Source: Nitriliruptoraceae bacterium
GTDB taxonomy: Bacteria; Actinomycetota; Nitriliruptoria; Nitriliruptorales; Nitriliruptoraceae
Direction of reading: 5' to 3'
DNA length: 13,778 nt
Assembly: GCA_003554005.1 (NCBI GenBank)
Contig: PWEU01000033.1
Coordinates: forward strand, 1 to 13,778
The position numbers and the translations under genes are program-made. Positions 1-5,857 of this stretch are shown one piece after another. The notes beneath the pieces were generated by a model, which had not been told where the DNA came from, searched no databases, and saw only the letters and a list, made by a program, of their open reading frames with translations. Position 1 is the stretch's first letter; each line of letters starts with the position of its first letter.

Positions 1-876
1 ATGCCGGGCGTGGAACCGGTGCTGGAGCGTCTCGGCTACGTGGTCGAGCTCGTGGGTACCGGACAGGCCGAGTGTGTGGGCCTCGTCCCGGGCCTGCTCC
101 GCCACCTCGACCCATCGCCTGAGCTGCTCCTCGGCCTCATCCAGGACGGCATCGGCCGGCTCGACCGGGCCGTAGTGGGCGAGGTAGATACGTCGGGGCG
201 AGCGTTCGCGATAGCGGTCCAGGGACCGCAGGGCGGCGTCGAGATGGAACTCCGGCGGCGGGGTGGCGGGACGCAGCTCGGTCATCCCTGGCAGCTGTAC
301 CCCGACCGAGTCGCCGGAGAACACCGCACCGATGTCCGGATCGACGACGCCGAGGGGGTGTTTGGCGTGCCCGGGGGTGTGCAGGAGCTCGAGGACCCGC
401 CCCTCCCCGAGGTCGAGTTCGTCGCGGTCCGCGACGCTACGCAGCCGCTGCGCGGGGACCGGGGTGCAGGCGCCGTAGACGGTGTCGAACAGCGGCCCGT
501 AGACCCGGGCGGAGGAGGCGTTGAGTCGGTCGGGCTCGGCGAGGTGACGGGCGCCGTGCTCGGAGACGACCACCGTCGCGTTCGGGAACGCCGCCGCGAC
601 GTCACCCGCCCCACCCGCGTGGTCGAGGTGGATGTGGGTCAGCACCAGGTAGGCGAGGTCCGAGGGTCCCAGCCCGAGCGCTGCCAGCCCTTGCAGGACC
701 GAGCCGATCGTCAACGCCGGTCCACACTCGATCAGGGCCGGACGCGGTGCGTCGATCAGATACCCGGCCGTGACGTCGGTCATGCCGGCCGTCAGGGTGT
801 CGATCGCGATCACCCCGTCGTCGTGGGTGAGGACCGGTGGTGCGTCGTGGGGTCCGTCGTCGCTGCTGACCGTCAC
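1..876 (-). CDS. MBL-fold metallo-hydrolase, C-terminus cut by window edge
   Basis: Metallo-beta-lactamase-fold hydrolase, probably cytoplasmic; the substrate is unknown. Reading leftward, the protein has the metal-binding motif THIHLDH at residues 80-86 (H81, H83, D85, H86), followed by AGGAG. Further conserved elements are HTPGH, which supplies the next metal-ligand His, then FSGD with the bridging Asp, and AHYGP with the last His, so all expected metal ligands are present. The start is taken as GTG at 876-874: an in-frame TGA lies at 906-904 and no other start codon falls between them. An AAAGG sequence lies just upstream. No stop is reached by base 1, so 292 codons are visible and the true C-terminus is missing. 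It lies 140 bases downstream of the M14 hydrolase gene, separated by a 9-bp tandem repeat, and may be co-transcribed with it. Family is clear; function (glyoxalase II-like, lactonase-like or other) is not. Confidence 0.85.
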   Translation of the reverse strand, partial: MTVSSDDGPHDAPPVLTHDDGVIAIDTLTAGMTDVTAGYLIDAPRPALIECGPALTIGSVLQGLAALGLGPSDLAYLVLTHIHLDHAGGAGDVAAAFPNATVVVSEHGARHLAEPDRLNASSARVYGPLFDTVYGACTPVPAQRLRSVADRDELDLGEGRVLELLHTPGHAKHPLGVVDPDIGAVFSGDSVGVQLPGMTELRPATPPPEFHLDAALRSLDRYRERSPRRIYLAHYGPVEPADAVLDEAEEQLRRWVEVAEQARDEAHTLGLSGTHELDHVAETLQHRFHARH

Positions 877-911
877 CTCGCTGCCTTTGCTCCGGGTGTC
901 GGCTCACGCTA

Positions 912-1007
912 GTCGTCCGCGTCGTCCGCGTCGTCCGCGTCGTCCGCGTCGTCCGCGTCGTCCGCGTCGTCCGCGTCGTCCGGGTCGTCCGCGTCGTCCG
1001 CGTCGTC
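912..1007 (-). repeat. 9-bp tandem repeat, about 10.7 copies, in frame with the upstream gene's acidic tail
   Basis: On the minus strand the unit is GACGACGCG, repeated ten times with one variant (CCG replacing GCG at 983-981) and a final GACGAC. It begins just after two in-frame stops (TGA 1019-1017, TAG 1010-1008) of the M14 hydrolase gene and ends at a third in-frame stop (TAG 911-909). Translated in that frame it would read Asp-Asp-Ala repeated, continuing the gene's Asp-rich tail. Confidence 0.9.
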
Positions 1008-1016
1008 CTAGTCGTC

Positions 1017-2042
1017 TCAGTCGTCGGCGTCGGGGATGTCGGGGTCGTCCTCGTCCTCCTCGTCGGTGGGGTCGTCCTCGGCCGGGATCGTCTCCCCCGG
1101 GAGCGCGACGTGGAGCACGGCCTGCCCCGGCTGCACCAGCGGCAGGGTGGTGGCGCCGATCACGTAGCCTTCGGTGTCGGCGGCGATGCTGGCCCGCTCG
1201 GCGCCCAGCGGGGTGGTGGTGGTCCACAGCGGTTGTCCGGCGTGCACCAGGTCGCCAGCGGCCACGTGGAGCTCCAGCACACCTCCTCGTTCGGCCCGCA
1301 GCCACCTCGATGCCTCCAGCACCATGGATTCTGCGGTGGCTGGCTCGGGGGCGTCGTCCACCATGTCGAGCCGGGCGAGGACCCGGAGGATGCCCCTGAG
1401 GGCGACGTCGATCGCATCCTCGTCGAACCGCAGGGGTTGGCCGCCCTCGAAGGTCAAGACCGGCACGCCGAGGTCGAGGGCCACGGCGCGCAGCGAGCCG
1501 GGGCGCAGCGGTGCGCGCATCACGAAGGGCGCCCCGAAGGTCACTGCGAGCTCCAGTGCCCGCTCGTCGTCGGCGATACGGACCTGGGGCACGTTGGTGC
1601 GGTGGTTGGCGGCGGTGTGCAGGTCGATGCCGGCGTCGCTGCCGGTGATCACCTCCTCGGTGACCAACCGGGCGATCCTCGCGGCCATGGACCCGCCGTG
1701 GGAACCGGGGAAGGAGCGGTTCAGGTCCCGGCGATCGGGGAGGGAGCGCGAGCCGAACTGCACGCCGAGCACGTTGACGATGGGCACGACCACGATCGAT
1801 CCGCGCAACGCCGCCGGCTCGAGGATGTCGAGCAGCCGGCGACACACCTCGATGCCGTTGAGCTCGTCGCCATGGATCGCGGCGGTGACGAAGACCCGGG
1901 GGCCGTCCTCGGCGCCGTTGATCACCGCCATCGGCAGCGTGGCCCGGTCCCCGGTGTAGGACTCGGAAGCCAACGGCGCGAGGTCCCGTCGCTCACCGGG
2001 TTCGATCGTGACCCCGGCCACGGTGATCGGCCCCCCGGTCAC
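1017..2042 (-). CDS. AstE/aspartoacylase-type M14 zinc hydrolase with acidic C-terminal tail
   Basis: Succinylglutamate desuccinylase/aspartoacylase family (M14-like, COG3608 type), 341 residues. These enzymes use zinc to hydrolyse an amide bond on an amino-acid or peptide-like substrate. The zinc site is visible: IHGDE (H57, E60) and DLHT (H142). The substrate-binding DLNRSFPG lies at 106-113, and the catalytic Glu is likely E199 in TFEGGQ. Residues about 250-315 form the C-terminal beta-barrel, lipoyl-like domain typical of this family (GVLELHVAAGDLVHAGQPL). The last 22 residues are an Asp/Glu tail, which is unusual. The GTG start at 2042-2040 overlaps the TGA of the upstream retropepsin gene (GTGA), implying translational coupling. 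The specific substrate is unknown; astE or aspA would be an over-call. Beyond the stop, the acidic repeat continues in frame. Confidence 0.88.
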   Translation of the reverse strand: MTGGPITVAGVTIEPGERRDLAPLASESYTGDRATLPMAVINGAEDGPRVFVTAAIHGDELNGIEVCRRLLDILEPAALRGSIVVVPIVNVLGVQFGSRSLPDRRDLNRSFPGSHGGSMAARIARLVTEEVITGSDAGIDLHTAANHRTNVPQVRIADDERALELAVTFGAPFVMRAPLRPGSLRAVALDLGVPVLTFEGGQPLRFDEDAIDVALRGILRVLARLDMVDDAPEPATAESMVLEASRWLRAERGGVLELHVAAGDLVHAGQPLWTTTTPLGAERASIAADTEGYVIGATTLPLVQPGQAVLHVALPGETIPAEDDPTDEEDEDDPDIPDADD

Positions 2043-2515
2043 CGTCGTGCCCGGCGTGGAGGCTCGGTCAGCAGGTACCCGTGAGCCGGATCGACGAGGC
2101 AGCGGCGCTCGAGGGTCAGTCGCCCCAGCAGCATCCGGAAGTTCATACCGGTGCGGTCGGTCAGGGTGACGTCGGCGGTCACGTCGAGGGGACCGCAGAG
2201 GATGCGGGTCCGCACGACGGGGCGGTTCTCGGCCCGGGCGCCGGTGTCGCGGACCCGCTTGTGGGCGACGATCGGGGCCTCCACCTCGTGGTGCACCGGT
2301 GCCTTGCGGGTCCCGAGGACGACGTCGAACCGCACCATCTGCAGGGTACGTCCGGTGGAGCGATCGACGTGCTCGCCGAGCTCCGTCATCTCCGTGACGT
2401 GCAGGGCGCTGGAACGGGCACCGGTGTCCAGCTTCGCCCGGAGCGCGAGATCCCACTCCGGCAGCAGCACGTGCTCCTTCCAGCCGAGGACCGGTAGCGC
2501 GGACGGTGAGGTCAC
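2039..2515 (-). CDS. RimB-like retropepsin-fold protease (PF05618, 'ATP-dependent zinc protease' family)
   Basis: Small protein (158 residues) of the COG4067/PF05618 family. It was long named an ATP-dependent zinc protease but is now regarded as retropepsin-like; in Pseudomonas the RimB member works with RimK in glutamate-tail modification of a ribosomal protein. The hallmark is the N-terminal GWKEHVLLPEW followed by AKLDTGARSSALH, with the aspartic-protease triad D30-T31-G32. The second conserved strand, MNFRMLLGR, is at 124-132. The start chosen is GTG at 2515-2513, with GAGGAG at 2532-2527 upstream (spacer 11); it gives the expected N-terminal length. Its stop overlaps the M14 hydrolase start (GTGA), so the two are coupled. 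No RimK ATP-grasp ligase is in the window. Upstream lies an 8-bp tandem repeat that would sit in the mRNA leader. Confidence 0.87.
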   Translation of the reverse strand: MTSPSALPVLGWKEHVLLPEWDLALRAKLDTGARSSALHVTEMTELGEHVDRSTGRTLQMVRFDVVLGTRKAPVHHEVEAPIVAHKRVRDTGARAENRPVVRTRILCGPLDVTADVTLTDRTGMNFRMLLGRLTLERRCLVDPAHGYLLTEPPRRARR

Positions 2516-2530
2516 GGGGACGACGGCTCC

Positions 2531-2641
2531 TCGGCGGGTCGGCGGCTCGGCGGCTCGGCGGCGGGCGGGTCGGCGGCTCGGCGGTTCGGCGGGTCGGCGG
2601 TTCGGCGGGTCGGCGGTTCGGCGGGTCGGCGGGTCGGCGGC
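2531..2641 (-). repeat. Degenerate 8-bp tandem repeat upstream of the RimB-like gene
   Basis: About 110 bases built from a GC-rich 8-bp unit (TCGGCGG plus G, T or C on the + strand). The right half is a regular 16-bp alternation of TCGGCGGG and TCGGCGGT, with slips in register on the left. The unit length is not a multiple of three and all frames are poor, so it is non-coding. It fills most of the 182-base gap between the rhomboid stop and the RimB-like start, and the GAGGAG ribosome-binding site lies at its gene-proximal edge. Confidence 0.85.
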
Positions 2642-2697
2642 GCGTTCTGGGTGGGTGGTCTCCGGGTGGTGACGGCCGCCCCGACGGCCACGGGAGC

Positions 2698-3510
2698 CTA
2701 CGCCAGCGGCGGACGCCCCCGCCGACGGGGCTCGTGGAAGGGCGTGCGGCCGTGCCGCGACCGCCACGAGTCCATCACCACCAGCAGCACGATGCCGGCG
2801 ACGAATCCGGCCACGTGGGCCTCGTAGGCGATCTGGTCGCTGGTGGGGGTCTGGCTGGCGTCGAACTGGAGCACGAACCACACGCCGAGCAGCAGCCACG
2901 CCGGCATCGTCACCAGGGCGACGATCACCAGCCACCGCACCAGCCGGATGCCGGGCAGGATGAGGGCGACGAGGTAGAGGGGGAAGGGCACCACCGTCAG
3001 GATCCTGGCCCGAGGGTGCAGGATCACGTAGGCCCCGAGCACCGCGGCGATCGCGCCACTGGCGCCGATCATGGGCACGATCGAGTCGGGCTGCAGGGCG
3101 GTGTAGGCGAGCGTGGCCGCCGCGCCACCGGTGGCGTAGAAGATGACGAAACGGGTGTGCCCCAGTCGGTCCTCGATGTTGTTGCCGAACACCACGAGGT
3201 AGAGCAGGTTGCCGAGCAGGTGACCGAGGCTGCCATGGAGGAACAGCGAGGTGACCAGCGACAGCGGCACGTTCTTCGCCGGCGCGCCGGCGGCGCACTC
3301 ACCCAGCAGTGACTCGAGCTCCGAGGGCGACAGTGGTGCGAAGGTCGTCAGCTCCCGGGGGATGGCCGCGTAGCGGTAGACCAGCTGGAGCTCCGCGCAC
3401 CCCTCGACGGGGAGTTGGACGAGCAGGAACACGGCGAGGTTGGCCAGCGTCAGCGCCCACAGCACGACGGCGCGCCGGCTGGTCGGGGTGACGTCACCGA
3501 TCGGCAGCAT
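2698..3510 (-). CDS. Rhomboid-family intramembrane serine protease
   Basis: Integral membrane protease (270 residues) that cleaves within or near transmembrane segments of other membrane proteins. The catalytic dyad is visible: GASG with nucleophile S151 and H232 in EAHVAGFVAG. The oxyanion/loop region HGSLGHLLGN contains H92, H97 and N101, as in active rhomboids. Hydrophobic segments lie near residues 13-33, 83-108, 120-138, 147-165, 171-187, 192-214 and 230-246. The linker between the first two segments (about 34-80) is hydrophilic with two Cys, and the tail is basic (RRRGRPP). ATG at 3510 is used; AAGGAG lies 13 bases upstream, a rather long spacer, but no nearer start fits. It lies 89 bases after the SCP2-type gene on the same strand and 182 bases before the RimB-like gene. 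Substrates are unknown. Confidence 0.92.
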   Translation of the reverse strand: MLPIGDVTPTSRRAVVLWALTLANLAVFLLVQLPVEGCAELQLVYRYAAIPRELTTFAPLSPSELESLLGECAAGAPAKNVPLSLVTSLFLHGSLGHLLGNLLYLVVFGNNIEDRLGHTRFVIFYATGGAAATLAYTALQPDSIVPMIGASGAIAAVLGAYVILHPRARILTVVPFPLYLVALILPGIRLVRWLVIVALVTMPAWLLLGVWFVLQFDASQTPTSDQIAYEAHVAGFVAGIVLLVVMDSWRSRHGRTPFHEPRRRGRPPLA

Positions 3511-3567
3511 GGGTGGTGCTGGTCTCCTTGGCGGTGCGGACCTCGGGCTCGGGTCGGCTCCGCAGGT

Positions 3568-3615
3568 CGGCGCGGTCGATCACAGCACGGCGCGGTCGAT
3601 CAGAGCACGGCGCGG
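3568..3615 (-). repeat. 20-bp direct repeat (2.4 copies) that duplicates the end of the SCP2-type gene
   Basis: The + strand unit is CGGCGCGGTCGATCA(C/G)AGCA, at 3568-3587 and 3588-3607, followed by a partial copy CGGCGCGG at 3608-3615. The repeat spans the gene's last codons, so the sequence for Ala-Val-Leu-stop is repeated downstream of the real stop. It looks like a local tandem duplication. Confidence 0.85.
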
Positions 3616-3938
3616 AGCCGGATCAGGTCGGCCATCGACGCGTCGAGGCGGAGTCGGTTGGAGCTCAGGGCGCGTGAGAACGGCAACTCGCCCGAGGCGA
3701 TCTGCAGCAGGTCGTCGGAGTGCACGCTGATGCGGATGTCGGGCCGTCGCAGCGGTGGGCCCTCCACCAGCTCGAGGTTGCCCCGACGCCAGGTCGCGTA
3801 CCGGACGAGGTCGAGATCGGGGCAGCGCGCCTCGATCGTGCGGTGCGATGGCAGCATCGCCCGGGTGGTGTCGTCCCCCTGGCCGAGCTTCTGTAGCAGC
3901 TGGACCAGGATCTGCTCGACCTGGTCCTCTGTCGCCAT
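3600..3938 (-). CDS. Small SCP2 sterol-binding-domain-like protein
   Basis: A 112-residue protein resembling the short SCP2 (sterol carrier protein 2)-type proteins common in actinobacteria, whose fold makes a hydrophobic pocket for lipids. The recognisable part is the C-terminal half: DIRISVHSDDLLQIASGELPFSRA, followed by RLRLDASMADLIRLRAVL. This matches the family's end: a strand, a 'dll.la.G.l.f..a' helix, then a basic strand and helix. ATG at 3938-3936 is chosen because AGGAG lies nine bases upstream and the protein begins with a normal amphipathic helix; a longer in-frame extension to 4079 is basic, lacks family features and would run into the divergent promoter. It is the first gene of the leftward series. 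A lipid ligand is family inference only. Confidence 0.72.
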   Translation of the reverse strand: MATEDQVEQILVQLLQKLGQGDDTTRAMLPSHRTIEARCPDLDLVRYATWRRGNLELVEGPPLRRPDIRISVHSDDLLQIASGELPFSRALSSNRLRLDASMADLIRLRAVL

Positions 3939-3988
3939 CTTGCCTGGCTCCTGGTCGTGTCGGCCGCCGCGCCGATGGCGGCGCGCTG

Positions 3989-4019
3989 ACGCTACCAGCC
4001 TCTCCACAGGCGCCGTCAG
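3989..4019 (-). promoter_or_regulatory. Candidate promoter for the leftward gene series
   Basis: Reading leftward, a CTGACG (-35-like) at 4019-4014 is followed after 19 bases by TAGCGT (-10-like, TANNNT) at 3994-3989. This lies about 50 bases before the SCP2-type start. The spacer is on the long side, so support is modest. Confidence 0.3.
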
Positions 4020-4055
4020 GAGGGCATCATGGCGCGCGCCGGTGGAGAAGACGAC

Positions 4056-4061
4056 TACAGT
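4056..4061 (+). promoter_or_regulatory. Candidate -10 element for the phasin-tlyA-nadK series
   Basis: TACAGT fits the TANNNT -10 form of actinobacterial housekeeping promoters. It lies 31 bases before the GTG start at 4093, leaving room for a leader of about 25 bases containing GGGAGG (4082-4087). No clear TTGACN -35 is seen at 16-19 bases upstream. The same hexamer occurs immediately before recN. Confidence 0.35.
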
Positions 4062-4092
4062 CCGGCCTAGACAAGCCATATGGGAGGGTGCC

Positions 4093-4836
4093 GTGAACTC
4101 TGCAGTCCAGCGTTACCTCGATGCAGCCTCGGGGCTGACCGAGCTGACCCGTTCGAAGGCCGAGCAGATCGTCAAGCAGCTGGTGAAGTCCGGCGAGGCG
4201 GCCGGCGATCAGGTGGGCGAGTTGGTGGAGGAGCTCGTCGAGCGCCAGAAGCAGAACCGGGAGGCCATCTCGTCGCTGGTGAAGAACGAGACGTCGAAGG
4301 TCGTGCATTCGATGGGTCTCGTGACCGGCGACGAGGTCGAGCGACTGCAGAAGCAGGTGGCCGACCTCAAGCGTGAGGTCCAGCGTCTCGGCGGTGGTGA
4401 TGCCCCCGTGCCGTCGGCGAAGAAGGCCCCGGCGAAGAAGGCCCCGGCGAAGAAGGCGACCGCGAAGAAGGCGACCGCGAAGAAGGCGACCGCGAAGAAG
4501 GCGACCGCCAAGAAGGCGACCGCGAAGAAGGCGACCGCCAAGAAGACCACCGCCAAGAAGACCGCCAAGAAGGCGACCGCCAAGAAGGCGACCGCCAAGA
4601 AGGCGACCGCCAAGAAGACCACCGCCAAGAAGACCGCGAAGAAGGCGCCGGCCAAGAAGGCCACGCCGGCCACGCCGACCTCGCCGGCCAAGAAGGCCAC
4701 GCCGACCTCGCCGGCCACGCCGACTACGCCGACCTCGCCGGCCACGCCGACCTCGCCGACCTCTCCGGCCACGCCGACCTCGCCGGCCACGCCGACCTCG
4801 CCGACCTCGCCGGCGCCGAAGCCGCCCGAGAGCTGA
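4093..4836 (+). CDS. PhaF-like protein: phasin-type N-terminus plus histone H1-like Lys/Ala tail
   Basis: A 247-residue three-part protein. Residues 1-100 are alpha-helical and phasin-like: an amphipathic stretch rich in Leu, Val, Lys and Glu, ending in a short heptad coiled coil (DEVERLQKQVADLKREVQRL, 80-99). Residues about 108-193 are some 20 Ala-Lys-Lys repeats (ATAKK, APAKK, TTAKK), like histone H1, the HupB tail and the C-terminal domain of Pseudomonas PhaF; such tails bind DNA non-specifically. Residues about 194-247 switch to Thr-Pro-Ser-Pro-Ala repeats with little charge. By analogy it may link storage granules or the membrane to the nucleoid, or act simply as a nucleoid-associated protein. 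GTG 4093 has GGGAGG five bases upstream. The stop overlaps the next gene's ATG (TGATG). No PHA synthase is in the window, so the phasin role is unproven. Confidence 0.78.
   Translation: MNSAVQRYLDAASGLTELTRSKAEQIVKQLVKSGEAAGDQVGELVEELVERQKQNREAISSLVKNETSKVVHSMGLVTGDEVERLQKQVADLKREVQRLGGGDAPVPSAKKAPAKKAPAKKATAKKATAKKATAKKATAKKATAKKATAKKTTAKKTAKKATAKKATAKKATAKKTTAKKTAKKAPAKKATPATPTSPAKKATPTSPATPTTPTSPATPTSPTSPATPTSPATPTSPTSPAPKPPES
4417..4815 (+). repeat. In-gene tandem repeats encoding AKK and TPTSPA tails
   Basis: Bases from about 4417 to 4670 are 15-bp-period repeats (AAGAAGGCGACCGCG-like) with 12-bp variants, coding Ala-Lys-Lys units. Bases from about 4670 to 4815 are 9- and 18-bp repeats of GCCACGCCGACCTCGCCG type. 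All unit lengths are multiples of three, so copy-number changes keep frame. Near-identical DNA units rather than only similar amino acids point to recent expansion. Confidence 0.88.
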
Positions 4837-5009
4837 TGTCTGCCTCGGGTCACCCGGACACCCCTGACGAGCGCTCGTCCGACCCGACCTCGGCGGTCGC
4901 CGCCGAGTTGGAAGGGTTGGACGAGCTGCCCGTCGCTGACCACGTCGCGGTGCTCGAACGCGTCAACGCCACGATCGCCGCGGAGCTCGCGGCGCTCGAC
5001 GAGGTCTGA
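4836..5009 (+). CDS. Conserved small protein upstream of tlyA (Rv1693 position)
   Basis: A 57-residue acidic protein starting MSASGHPDTPDERSS and ending in a short helix (LPVADHVAVLERVNATIAAEL, then AALDEV). The ATG at 4836-4838 overlaps the phasin-like gene's TGA (TGATG), so translation is probably coupled. The N-terminal 20 residues look disordered; the C-terminal half is a predicted amphipathic helix pair. In M. tuberculosis a protein of similar size, Rv1693, occupies the same place before tlyA, which supports a real conserved gene. Function unknown. Its own stop forms TGATC with the following tlyA region, an echo of the TGATG at its start. Confidence 0.75.
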   Translation: MSASGHPDTPDERSSDPTSAVAAELEGLDELPVADHVAVLERVNATIAAELAALDEV

Positions 5010-5011
5010 TC

Positions 5012-5857
5012 CTGGCGACGGACCGTCGACGGCTGGATGCCGAGCTCGTGCGACGGCGGTTGGTCGAGAGCCGTACCGCCGCCCAGGAGGCGATCGCCGG
5101 TGGCCTCGTGACGATCGACGGGGCGCCGGCGTTCAAGGCGGCGACCCAGGTCACGGCCGACCAGGACCTGGTGGTCACCGCCCCGCCGCGCGCCTACGTG
5201 TCACGGGGTGGGGAGAAGCTCGCCCGCGCCCTCGACGTCTTCGGTGTCGACGCCGGCGGTCGGCATGCACTGGACGCCGGGGTCTCGACCGGGGGCTTCA
5301 CCGACTGCCTGCTGCAGCGGGGGGCGGTGCGCGTGTTGGCCTACGACGTCGGCTACGGCCAGGTGCACGAGTCGATCCGGACCGATGCGAGGGTCGTGGT
5401 ACGGGAGCGCACCAACGTCCGGTCGCTCACGCCCGAGGACATCCCGCCACCGCCGCCCACGTTGCTGGTGGCGGATCTCTCCTTCATCTCGCTCGCGCTG
5501 GTGCTGCCGGACCTCAGGGGCCTGCTGGCCAGCGACGCCGAGGCGGTGGTGCTGGTCAAGCCGCAGTTCGAGGCCGAGCGCGGCGACGTCGGCGAGGGCG
5601 GCATCGTGCGTGACCCGCAGGTGTGGCGACGCGCGCTGCATCGGGTCGCGGCCGCCGGTCGCACGGCGGGCTGGGAGGTCGCCGGTGCCACCGTCTCGCC
5701 GCTGCTCGGATCGAAAGGCAACGTGGAGTTCCTGCTACACCTGCGGCCGACCCAGATGGCGGGCGATCCCGAGCCCCTCCTCGCTGCTGCGGTGGAGGAG
5801 GGCATCGCCCGACGGCGGGGCGCAGGCACGACGACCGCGACCGGGAGGCACTCGTGA
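5012..5857 (+). CDS. tlyA: TlyA family rRNA 2'-O-methyltransferase, apparent non-canonical start
   Basis: SAM-dependent methyltransferase that in mycobacteria 2'-O-methylates 16S rRNA C1409 and 23S rRNA C1920, which gives sensitivity to capreomycin. An N-terminal S4 RNA-binding domain (about 1-60) precedes a Rossmann methyltransferase. SAM motif DAGVSTGGFT is at 88-97. The 2'-O-methyltransferase tetrad K-D-K-E is complete: K69 (SRGGEKL), D155 (VADLSF), K183 (VKPQFE), E239 (GNVEF). The conserved start of the S4 domain (RRRLDAELVRRRLVESR) is encoded from 5024, but no in-frame ATG/GTG/TTG precedes it; the first is GTG 5048, which would cut into the domain. I use CTG 5012 because GAGG (5001-5004) lies seven bases upstream; ATC 5009 is the alternative. 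With CTG the length is 281 residues versus 268 in M. tuberculosis. The gene's TGA overlaps the nadK GTG. Confidence 0.88.
   Translation: MATDRRRLDAELVRRRLVESRTAAQEAIAGGLVTIDGAPAFKAATQVTADQDLVVTAPPRAYVSRGGEKLARALDVFGVDAGGRHALDAGVSTGGFTDCLLQRGAVRVLAYDVGYGQVHESIRTDARVVVRERTNVRSLTPEDIPPPPPTLLVADLSFISLALVLPDLRGLLASDAEAVVLVKPQFEAERGDVGEGGIVRDPQVWRRALHRVAAAGRTAGWEVAGATVSPLLGSKGNVEFLLHLRPTQMAGDPEPLLAAAVEEGIARRRGAGTTTATGRHS

Noticed and set aside
1..912. Long + strand open frame opposite the MBL-fold gene
   Set aside because: It is the antisense shadow of a gene with clear metal-binding motifs; it has no domain and an Arg/Gly/Val-rich shadow composition.
1008..1019. Selenocysteine or programmed readthrough at the hydrolase TGA
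   Set aside because: A TAG follows two codons later, no SECIS-like stem was evident, and the downstream repeat has no domain; kept only as an evolutionary observation.
770..1399. + strand frame rich in Arg-Pro-Arg repeats
   Set aside because: It arises from the complement of the 9-bp Asp-Asp-Ala repeat and overlaps two well-supported minus-strand genes.
3939..4079. N-terminal extension of the SCP2-type protein to 4079
   Set aside because: The extension is Arg/His-rich without family similarity and spans the divergent promoter; ATG 3938 has a well-placed AGGAG.
4209..4943. Minus-strand frame with Phe/Leu/Ala/Val repeats that looks like a membrane protein
   Set aside because: It is the reverse of the Ala-Lys-Lys repeat codons; the hydrophobic pattern follows from AAG read backwards, and there is no ribosome-binding site.
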